A stretch of 17,472 bases of DNA from UBA1425 sp045537495. GTDB taxonomy: Bacteria; Bacillota; Clostridia; Oscillospirales; Acutalibacteraceae. Shown one piece after another: positions 1 to 6,300 of this stretch. The stretch is from the NCBI GenBank assembly GCA_045537495.1, contig JAZSPN010000033.1:1-17472 (forward strand). The letters run 5' to 3'. Both the position numbers and the translations under genes were made by a program. Under the pieces are notes generated by a model, which was given only the letters and a program-made list of their open reading frames with translations, had not been told where the DNA came from and made no database searches. Within the stretch, counting starts at the first letter, position 1. Every line of letters starts with the position of its first letter.

Positions 1-29
1 TTGACAAAACCAATACTTCGTGATATGAC
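1..29 (+). promoter_or_regulatory. Sigma-A-type promoter of the padR-like gene
   Basis: A perfect -35 TTGACA sits at 1-6 and a -10-like TATGAC (4 of 6) at 24-29, with the ideal 17-bp spacer. The window begins exactly at the -35, so any upstream element is not visible. The position fits transcription of the TTG-started gene at 54. It overlaps the dyad at 19-39. Confidence 0.55.
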
Positions 30-39
30 GTATATCGCG
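19..39. promoter_or_regulatory. Operator-like inverted repeat overlapping the padR -10
   Basis: The arms CGTGATAT (19-26) and ATATCGCG (32-39) form a dyad with a 5-bp spacer; 7 of 8 positions are symmetric. It covers the -10 hexamer at 24-29 and the likely transcription start. PadR-family regulators bind such palindromes as dimers and commonly repress their own promoter, so this is the natural candidate autoregulatory site. Binding is inferred, not shown. Confidence 0.45.
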
Positions 40-53
40 AGAGGTGGTATAGT

Positions 54-557
54 TTGGACATTCAATTAAAGCGTGGTCTTTTAGATGTGTGTGTATTAGC
101 AGCAATCACAAACGAGGATTCACACGGGTATAAGATCATTAAAGACTTGAAACCGTATATTGAGTTGTCGGAATCTACATTATACACCATTCTGAAGCGT
201 TTGGAAACTGCAAATATGCTGACGGTCAGAACAGTGGAACATGACGGCAGACTTCGAAAATATTATCATATTACCGATGCAGGTTTAAAGCGTATTGACG
301 ATTTCAAGAATGAATGGAATGAAATGAAATCATGTCGATATATCGTATTAGCCAAAAAGACGGGACAGCATTTTGCTGTCCCGTCACTTTTAATGCCGAA
401 AGCCTTTATTCATAAAGGCTTTCGGCATTCATTAATGACAATGTTTGTGATGTTGGCGTCTGCGCTTATCAATGCAAAGGAAGATTGCTGCAATACTCAT
501 AACAGAGATGCCCGTCACGATAAATACGGTTGTACCAACACCGCCGGTCGAGGGTAA
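54..557 (+). CDS. PadR-family transcriptional regulator with a probably frameshifted, aberrant C-terminus
   Basis: Residues 1-90 are a clear PadR winged-helix domain: QLKRGLLDVCVLA (helix 1), SHGYKIIKDL, SESTLYTILKRLE (recognition helix) and the wing GRLRKYYHITDAG. Members of this small subfamily are usually about 105-110 residues and end near an I-Y-x-F/I segment. Here the frame is 167 codons: after residue 90 it leaves the family pattern, runs through the terminator hairpins at 359-429 and then lies antisense to the last 126 bases of the pilin gene. An AATGA AATGA tandem duplication at 318-327 explains this; removing one unit restores W-N-E-I-M-S-I-Y-R-I. The TTG start is chosen because GAGGTGG at 41-47 lies 6 bases upstream and homologues start with M-D/E-x-Q-L-K. 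PadR genes of this type often precede DUF1700/DUF4097 membrane genes, absent here. The DNA-binding domain is intact; the protein may still bind DNA but dimerise poorly. Everything past about residue 91 is doubtful. Confidence 0.7.
   Translation: MDIQLKRGLLDVCVLAAITNEDSHGYKIIKDLKPYIELSESTLYTILKRLETANMLTVRTVEHDGRLRKYYHITDAGLKRIDDFKNEWNEMKSCRYIVLAKKTGQHFAVPSLLMPKAFIHKGFRHSLMTMFVMLASALINAKEDCCNTHNRDARHDKYGCTNTAGRG
354..385 (-). terminator. Intrinsic terminator of the LPXTG pilin/adhesin gene
   Basis: A perfect 11-bp GC-rich stem (GACGGGACAGC / GCTGTCCCGTC) at 359-385 has a 5-base loop. On the minus strand it is followed directly by TTTTT (354-358), which is the classic intrinsic terminator layout for the gene that stops at 432. 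On the plus strand only ACTTTTAA follows, so it would work less well for the padR side. Confidence 0.85.
392..429. repeat. 18-bp perfect inverted repeat between the pilin stop codon and its terminator
   Basis: The arms 392-409 and 412-429 are perfectly complementary with a 2-base centre (410-411), so the RNA would form a long hairpin with a closed loop of about 4 bases. It starts 2 bases after the pilin stop codon. Neither strand has a T-run directly after it, so it is not a textbook terminator. It could protect the 3' end of the pilin mRNA or assist the terminator next to it. Confidence 0.7.
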
Positions 558-2957
558 AACGTTTCCTGTTGTGTTTTCTATAATGATTACTTTATCATCG
601 TTGTGGCTTGATTCATTGACGGTTAGTTCAATTGTTTTTCCAAGGAGATTATATCCTGAAGGGGCCGTTGTTTCTGTCAGAAAGTACTTTCCGTAGGAAA
701 GACCGTAAAATGAAACTTTACCGTCTTCTCCCGAAGTAGCCGTGGTTACTTTGTCACCTTGCATTTCACGGTTATTGAAAAAAGATACCTTTATAACTTT
801 TCCGACAACATCCGCAATCTCGATTAATCGGGGATCGTTCGAAGCGATTTCATCCGGCGTTGCTGCACGGTATAATTCAAATGCCGCACCCGAGAGTGTC
901 ACGGATGAGTCCCGAGCATCTACTTTTAACAGATTGAGTCCGCCGGTATAAACGACCGGTATGTCAGATTCTTCATAAAATTCAAAATTAACCGAGTTGA
1001 CATACTCTAAATCCGCACGGTTGGGTATCTGAGTTCCCATTTCGGCATTAGCATTTATCTGAGCATCAAAATAGACACGTAACATATAACTGTTAAAGTT
1101 GTTGTCACCGATAATACCGGCAATTCTATTCATGCCGCCGGTTGTAAGTTCGATTGTAAATGAATCGGAAGGTTTACCTTCGGAAAGAGAATCCGCATCT
1201 GTTACCGTTAGCTTGTAATCTGTACCGACCGTAAGGAGAATATCGCTTTCTTCACCGTTTTTTTCAAGAACTACCGCCACGTTGCCGAGATAATCTAAAC
1301 GGTTATCCAGAGTATCGGAAATCATATAGTGCTGACCTGTGGCGATATCCTCGGGTATCGTACTTCCGATAATCCATGTGTGCGCCTCATAAGCGTTAAC
1401 AGAGGATTCGTCATTGCCGATGGCGATAACATCTTTTTCGATGTGTACACTGCCCTTGACGTTGTTTTTCGGCTTTATTGTAATATCGTAGATCGGTTCA
1501 CCGCTGAGGGGATCAGTCGACGGAACGTGCAGATAGAAAGGCTCAATCGGTGAAACTATACTCGGGTGAGGATGTTCTGCAACAAGGTAAATTCCGTCGG
1601 GCAGACCAAAGTGCAGAAAATTCAGCGAAGCTTCGCCGTTTTCATCGGTTATGAGAGTGTAGTCGGCAAGAGCAGGGTGAACATATTCGGATGCATTCGG
1701 AAGAGTGACAGCGCCCGAAAGATATTCTTCTCTTGTTGCTACGGGGAAAATGTCAAAAGCAATATTGCTGAGCGGTTTGTTTTCGTAAGAATCGTTACCG
1801 ACTGCCACCTTGGTTAACTTTTGGATATTGAGCACTCGGTCCTCCTTCGCGAGAACTTCTGCATATACGGGAAGTCGGCTGTTGTCATAACCGACCATTG
1901 TCTGAGAAGCGCCGCGTGCTCCTTCGGCATCAAAGAGGAAATAACCCGCGGATGTCTGATAACCGGAAATGGAGAGGGTTACGTCATCGGAAATGAGTGA
2001 GGCGGGAACATTTTTTAAGGTTAAAGTTACAACCTGACTGCCTGATGCAAGGCTTGTCTTTGAAATGTAGGAATCAGTCAATTCGGCCTTCAACGTAAGA
2101 GTATCATCTGCATCCATGTCAACATCAACGGTGACAGTAATTGATACATCGTAGCTTCCGTCTGCATTTTGAGTGAAAACGGGGTCGTTGAGATCTGTGA
2201 AGGATGCTGCGGAAACCGTTCTTTCGGTTGCGGCTACGGGATCAAGCGAAATGAGGTAGTTGTATGCCGTTTCAATGGTGGTGTTTATCAGAGTGTTATT
2301 TTTGTACCTCAATTCACTGTAAGAACAGAGGGAACCGTATTTCGTGTTTGTGGGATTGAAAACGTATCTGCAGAACTTGGGGAAAGAAAGCTCGGGACCG
2401 TGAACAATGCGCCAAATAGCCGCCTGGGTTGCCGCGATAGCTTCACCCGTGGTAAGATCTTCCGCACCGGAAGCTTTTGCTAATTCCGCCGTTTTTGCAT
2501 TGACTCTTGCAGCGTGGTCAGCATCGGATTCGCCGTCAATCGGAATGATATAAAAGCCTTCCGTCAGGATGGCACGAACCTTACCCGCGGCATTTCCCGA
2601 GAAAGACGAGTCTTCCAGATTCAGACGACGGTAATCTGTGCCTTGTACCGCGGTAATGTTGATGTCGCCGCAATATGTAGGAAAGTGTTTCTGAGTTACT
2701 GCATTATACATGGTATATACAAATGCCTGTATGGGAACACCGTTTCCGCCGTACTGGTTGTTAAAGTCGTAGCCGATCATACACGGACTCTGATAACGGT
2801 ACAAAGGCTCGCCGTTACCGTCACGATTCAAAACATAAGTATTGTGTTCCGTTATTACCGCATCGTCTGCAAAAACCGGCATTGTAATTACGGATAAAAT
2901 CAGAATGAGTGATAAAATTAAAGAGGTCATTTTTTTGTTTGGTAAGAAATCAAGCAT
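432..2957 (-). CDS. LPXTG-anchored surface protein: thioester (TQxA) adhesin domain fused to SpaA/D2-type pilin domains
   Basis: The 841-residue protein is exported and, by family, covalently attached to peptidoglycan or built into a pilus. Visible in order: signal peptide 1-30 (cut after FA); thioester domain about 50-235, with the expected pair Cys96 (in TYCGD) and Gln178 (in TQAAIW) that would form an internal Cys-Gln thioester able to bond host surface amines; a SpaA/Cna-B-like domain about 375-495 with Lys in LNIQKLTK and Glu461 in YLVAEHP; a fimbrial isopeptide D2 domain about 503-665 with Lys508 (HIEKDV), Asp548 (ISDTLD) and Asn646 (IPNRADLEY); a final Cna-B domain about 673-795 with Lys678 and Glu762 (TETTAP); LPSTG at 801-805, a membrane helix about 807-828 and a basic, His-rich tail. 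A degenerate pilin motif, KPKN (Lys497), precedes the D2 domain. RBS GAGAGGA lies 8 bases before ATG. It is a single gene with its own promoter and terminator; no sortase is in the window. Confidence 0.9.
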   Translation of the reverse strand: MLDFLPNKKMTSLILSLILILSVITMPVFADDAVITEHNTYVLNRDGNGEPLYRYQSPCMIGYDFNNQYGGNGVPIQAFVYTMYNAVTQKHFPTYCGDINITAVQGTDYRRLNLEDSSFSGNAAGKVRAILTEGFYIIPIDGESDADHAARVNAKTAELAKASGAEDLTTGEAIAATQAAIWRIVHGPELSFPKFCRYVFNPTNTKYGSLCSYSELRYKNNTLINTTIETAYNYLISLDPVAATERTVSAASFTDLNDPVFTQNADGSYDVSITVTVDVDMDADDTLTLKAELTDSYISKTSLASGSQVVTLTLKNVPASLISDDVTLSISGYQTSAGYFLFDAEGARGASQTMVGYDNSRLPVYAEVLAKEDRVLNIQKLTKVAVGNDSYENKPLSNIAFDIFPVATREEYLSGAVTLPNASEYVHPALADYTLITDENGEASLNFLHFGLPDGIYLVAEHPHPSIVSPIEPFYLHVPSTDPLSGEPIYDITIKPKNNVKGSVHIEKDVIAIGNDESSVNAYEAHTWIIGSTIPEDIATGQHYMISDTLDNRLDYLGNVAVVLEKNGEESDILLTVGTDYKLTVTDADSLSEGKPSDSFTIELTTGGMNRIAGIIGDNNFNSYMLRVYFDAQINANAEMGTQIPNRADLEYVNSVNFEFYEESDIPVVYTGGLNLLKVDARDSSVTLSGAAFELYRAATPDEIASNDPRLIEIADVVGKVIKVSFFNNREMQGDKVTTATSGEDGKVSFYGLSYGKYFLTETTAPSGYNLLGKTIELTVNESSHNDDKVIIIENTTGNVLPSTGGVGTTVFIVTGISVMSIAAIFLCIDKRRRQHHKHCH

Positions 2958-2988
2958 AAAGAAATCCTCTCAAAATACTTTTTTATTT

Positions 2989-3017
2989 ATTATACAATAA
3001 ACGAAAAAAAATTGCAA
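2989..3017 (-). promoter_or_regulatory. Promoter of the LPXTG pilin/adhesin gene
   Basis: Reading the minus strand, TTGCAA (3017-3012, 4 of 6) and a perfect TATAAT (2994-2989) are separated by 17 bp. Transcription would start near 2982, giving a leader of about 25 bases with the RBS GAGAGGA. The intergenic region 2958-3176 is very AT-rich and is shared with the divergent GH36 promoter. Confidence 0.6.
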
Positions 3018-3137
3018 CTATATTGTATTTCCTTGTCGAAAATATTCACGGTGATTTATCGCTTTTTTCTGTCATTTAATTTAAGAGGAGCAATAGCGTG
3101 AAATTTTTAAATATATGTAGAAAAAAATGAAAAATAA

Positions 3138-3146
3138 TGCTATACT
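3138..3146 (+). promoter_or_regulatory. Extended -10 promoter of the GH36-mbfA transcription unit
   Basis: TATACT at 3141-3146 is preceded by TGC (3138-3140), an extended -10 TGn. No good -35 stands at the right distance, which is acceptable for extended -10 promoters. The start would be near 3153, about 24 bases before the TTG start codon. Confidence 0.45.
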
Positions 3147-3176
3147 GACCTTATAAAAATTCTTGGGGGTAGACAA

Positions 3177-5354
3177 TTGATTACATTTAATTCAAATGAC
3201 AAAATTTTTAAGCTTGATACTCCGGACACGAGTTACGTTATCGGAATCGGCGCTGAAAACTACATACTGAATCTTTACTACGGAGCATTCATTCCCGACT
3301 GCAATCTGTGGACTAATGCGAAAAGAATCAAGAGTGCTTCTTTCAGTCCGGCGAATCCTCACATTCCGCATGAGGAGTTTTCAACGGACGTTGCACCGAT
3401 GGAATATTCATGTAACGGCAGCGGAGATTTCAGAATTTCCGCACTTTCCGTCAGAAACAGTCACGGCAATACCGTCACGGACATAAGATACACGGGACAC
3501 AAAATTTATAAGGGCAAGCCTTCGCTTTCTCCGTTGCCGTCACTGTATCTGAATTCCGATGACGAAGCCGACACTCTCGAAATTTATGCAGAGGATGCGG
3601 TAACGGGCGTAAAGGTAACCTTGATTTATACAGCGTTTAACAAGGTTAATGCAATTACAAAGAGCGTAAAAGTTGAAAATTGCGGTGAAAAGGCAGTTGA
3701 TATCGAGAGAGTCTTCTCGACCTGTCTTGATTTACCGACAATGGACTTTGATTTTATAACTCTTTACGGCAGACATGCAAAGGAAAGATGCAGAGAGCAA
3801 AGAAGACTGGCTCACGGAATTCAGAGCATAGGAAGCAAGAGAGGCTCATCAAGCCACAACCAGAATCCGTTTGCGGCACTCATGCGACACGGTGCTACCG
3901 AGGATAACGGCGATGTTTACGGATTCAATCTTGTTTACAGCGGAAATTTCGAGATTTCGGCAGAATGTGATTATTCGGGGACAACAAGAATTATCATGGG
4001 AATCAATCCCGTTGATTTTTCCTGGCACCTTGAAAACGGCGAAGTATTTCAGTCCCCCGAGGCTGTTCACGTATACACCGATAAGGGCGTAGGCGAGATG
4101 AGCCGTATTTTCCACCGACTTTATATGCACAACCTCATCCGCGGCAAATATAAATACGAAAAACGTCCGCTTCTTATTAACAGTTGGGAAGGCTGTTATT
4201 TCGATTTTGACACCGATAAGCTTGTAGCCTTTGCAAAGAACGCAAAAGAACTCGGAATGGATATGCTCGTCATGGATGATGGCTGGTTCGGCAAGCGTAA
4301 CGACGATACAAATTCTCTCGGCGACTGGTTTGTCAATGAAGAGAAGCTGCAGGGCGGGCTCGGAAAGCTGATTGAAAAAGTAAACGATATCGGACTTAAA
4401 TTCGGAATCTGGTATGAGCCCGAAATGATTTCGCCCGATTCCGAGCTTTTCAGAGCACATCCCGACTGGTATGTTCACGTGCCCGAGAGAGAATCTTCAA
4501 TAGGCAGAAATCAGTATGTTCTCGATGTTTCGCGAGAGGACGTCAGGGATAATATTTTCAATCAGATGTACAGCGTTCTGTCAAAGAACAAGATAGATTA
4601 TCTCAAATGGGACTTCAACAGAAACATTTCCGAGGCGGGATCTGCACTTCTTCCGCCTGAGCGTTCGAAGGAGTTTTTCCACCGATTTGTTCTCGGCACA
4701 TATGATCTCATGGATCGTTTTACAAAGGCATTTCCCGACATACTTTTCGAAAACTGTTCGGGAGGCGGAGGACGTTTCGATCCCGGAATGCTCTACTATT
4801 CACCGCAGATATGGACGAGTGACCATACCGATCCCATTGAAAGACTGACGATTCAGTTCGGAACATCAATGTGTTATCCGGCATCGTCGATGGGAGCGCA
4901 TGTTTCTGCTTCAAGAAGGACCGATTACAGGACGAAGGGCAACGTGGCACTCTGGGGCACTTTCGGATACGAGCTGGATCCTACCAAGCTTACGGAGGAT
5001 GACAGAGCCGTTATAGCGTGTCAGGTAGAGGACTATCACAAGTACTATGACCTTATCCGCTACGGAGATTTATACAGATTGATTGATCCGTATTTTGACC
5101 ATTTCAAATGTGCGTGGAGCTTTGTATCGTCCGACAAAACCGAGGTCCTTGCGACAGCGGTTATAATGAGAGAAAACAATCAGCATCTGTTCTTCTTAAA
5201 GCTCAAAGGGCTTGATGCAGAAAAGATGTACAGATGTGAATCGACGGGAGAGGTATATTCGGGTGCACTTCTTATGAATCTCGGAATCAATCTTTCGGGG
5301 GAACTCAGATTTGACGGAGAGAGCACCGTTCTCCACTTTACGGCGTGTAATTAA
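3177..5354 (+). CDS. Alpha-galactosidase, glycoside hydrolase family 36
   Basis: It hydrolyses terminal alpha-galactosides such as melibiose, raffinose-family sugars or galactosylated glycans, retaining the anomeric configuration, in the cytoplasm (no signal peptide). The length of 725 residues matches the usual roughly 730 of tetrameric bacterial GH36 enzymes. Seen: an N-terminal beta-sandwich region (1 to about 325), then a TIM barrel starting near LLINSWEGCYFDFD, with MDDGWFG, WYEPEMISPDS, the nucleophile Asp479 in LKWDFNRN, ENCSGGGGRFD, and the acid/base Asp549 in SDHTD, followed by a C-terminal beta domain. These catalytic positions agree with those of studied clostridial and Bacillus enzymes. 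Start: TTG at 3177 with GGGGG 7 bases upstream; no better in-frame start precedes it. It is co-oriented with, and 18 bp from, the next gene, so both are likely on one transcript ending at 6261-6297. No sugar transporter or regulator adjoins it. Confidence 0.95.
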   Translation: MITFNSNDKIFKLDTPDTSYVIGIGAENYILNLYYGAFIPDCNLWTNAKRIKSASFSPANPHIPHEEFSTDVAPMEYSCNGSGDFRISALSVRNSHGNTVTDIRYTGHKIYKGKPSLSPLPSLYLNSDDEADTLEIYAEDAVTGVKVTLIYTAFNKVNAITKSVKVENCGEKAVDIERVFSTCLDLPTMDFDFITLYGRHAKERCREQRRLAHGIQSIGSKRGSSSHNQNPFAALMRHGATEDNGDVYGFNLVYSGNFEISAECDYSGTTRIIMGINPVDFSWHLENGEVFQSPEAVHVYTDKGVGEMSRIFHRLYMHNLIRGKYKYEKRPLLINSWEGCYFDFDTDKLVAFAKNAKELGMDMLVMDDGWFGKRNDDTNSLGDWFVNEEKLQGGLGKLIEKVNDIGLKFGIWYEPEMISPDSELFRAHPDWYVHVPERESSIGRNQYVLDVSREDVRDNIFNQMYSVLSKNKIDYLKWDFNRNISEAGSALLPPERSKEFFHRFVLGTYDLMDRFTKAFPDILFENCSGGGGRFDPGMLYYSPQIWTSDHTDPIERLTIQFGTSMCYPASSMGAHVSASRRTDYRTKGNVALWGTFGYELDPTKLTEDDRAVIACQVEDYHKYYDLIRYGDLYRLIDPYFDHFKCAWSFVSSDKTEVLATAVIMRENNQHLFFLKLKGLDAEKMYRCESTGEVYSGALLMNLGINLSGELRFDGESTVLHFTACN

Positions 5355-5372
5355 TCAAAGAGGGGGTTTATT

Positions 5373-6251
5373 ATGAAGACTATTTCAGAACAGTCGCTTT
5401 CGGTTATCAAAAAGATGCAGCAGAACGAGCTGACCGAAAGTGTGATTTACGAATCGATAGCGAAATTTGCCAAGGGCGAAGAAAACAAAAAGACACTCTT
5501 GCGCCTTTCCGCAGAAGAAAAATCTCACTACGAGATATGGAAGGGCTATACAGGCATTGAAATGAAGCCTCAGAAAGCGAAGGTAATTAAATATACCGTG
5601 ATAGCAAGAGTTCTGGGCTTTACGTTTGCCGTTAAGCTCATGGAAAAGGGCGAAGAGGTTGCTCAGGATACGTATGAGCAGTTAATAAAGGAAGCTCCCG
5701 AGAGCGAACACATCAAAAAGCAGGAAGAAGAGCACGAAGCGGCACTTCTCGAAATGCTTGACGAGGAACGCTTGCAGTATGTCGGAAGCATGGTGCTGGG
5801 ACTCAACGATGCTTTGGTTGAACTTGCCGGAAGTCTTGCAGGATTCACCTTTGCACTTCAGAACGCTCGCCTCGTGGCACTTTCCGGATTGATAGTAGGT
5901 ATTTCCGCAACTTTCTCGATGGCATCAAGTGAGTTCCTTGCGGCAAAGAGTGAAGGAAGATCGGATGCACTGAAATCATGCTCATATACGGGAATTGCAT
6001 ATCTTATAACCGTTATTTTACTGATACTGCCGTATCTGCTCGTAAATCCCGAACAGTACATATTGGCGCTTGTAAGCATGCTTCTGATAATTGTGTTGAT
6101 TATAGCAGGATTTACATATTATACATCCGTCGCAAAAGATCAGCCGTTCAAATCACGTTTTCTCGAAATGGCACTTATCAGTATCGGCGTTGCGATAATT
6201 TCGTTCGGCGTAGGACTTCTTGCGAAGAAATTCCTCGGTGTGGACATCTGA
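5373..6251 (+). CDS. MbfA-like iron exporter: ferritin-like (rubrerythrin-type) domain fused to VIT1/CCC1 transporter
   Basis: Residues 1 to about 130 form a four-helix ferritin-like domain with the expected carboxylate/histidine pattern: Glu22, Glu36/37, Glu49-x-x-His52 (EEKSH) and a second set with Glu94/95 and Glu118-x-x-His121 (QEEEH). Residues 137-290 are a VIT1/CCC1 membrane domain: LGLNDALVELAGSLAG is the family's signature first helix, then helices near 166-190, 205-223, 229-250 and 264-288. In the family, the soluble part binds or oxidises Fe(II) and the membrane part moves Fe or Mn across the membrane; MbfA of Bradyrhizobium exports iron and protects against peroxide. The 292 residues fit a complete fusion protein of this kind. 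ATG with AGAGGGGG 5 bases upstream. It sits in an apparent operon with the GH36 gene, a pairing with no obvious metabolic sense, so co-transcription may be incidental. No Fur-box-like site is clear nearby. Confidence 0.88.
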   Translation: MKTISEQSLSVIKKMQQNELTESVIYESIAKFAKGEENKKTLLRLSAEEKSHYEIWKGYTGIEMKPQKAKVIKYTVIARVLGFTFAVKLMEKGEEVAQDTYEQLIKEAPESEHIKKQEEEHEAALLEMLDEERLQYVGSMVLGLNDALVELAGSLAGFTFALQNARLVALSGLIVGISATFSMASSEFLAAKSEGRSDALKSCSYTGIAYLITVILLILPYLLVNPEQYILALVSMLLIIVLIIAGFTYYTSVAKDQPFKSRFLEMALISIGVAIISFGVGLLAKKFLGVDI

Positions 6252-6260
6252 TACAATATT

Positions 6261-6297
6261 AAAAGCGTTGATTCACAGTCAGTGTTTCAACGCTTTT
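6261..6297. terminator. Bidirectional terminator between mbfA-like and GH110-like genes
   Basis: An 11-bp stem AAAAGCGTTGA / TCAACGCTTTT (6261-6271 with 6287-6297) has a loop that itself pairs CAC with GTG. A/T-rich outer arms give a T-run on each strand (TTTTCTTTT on the plus side). It sits 9 bases after the plus-strand stop and 3 bases after the minus-strand stop, so it serves both convergent genes. Confidence 0.8.
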
Positions 6298-6300
6298 CTT

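Noticed and set aside
351..557. The last 70 codons of the padR frame as a genuine protein domain.
   Set aside because: They read through two hairpins and antisense to the end of the pilin gene and have no resemblance to a PadR C-terminus; best explained by the duplication at 318-327.
3098..3130. A 10-codon reading frame (GTG start, RBS AAGAGGAG) upstream of the GH36 gene, possibly a leader peptide.
   Set aside because: It ends before the extended -10 at 3138-3146, so it would not be on the GH36 transcript from that promoter, and the peptide (VKFLNICRKK) has no attenuation feature.
3849..4478. A 209-codon open frame on the minus strand inside the GH36 gene.
   Set aside because: It is antisense to conserved GH36 sequence and has no recognisable domain.
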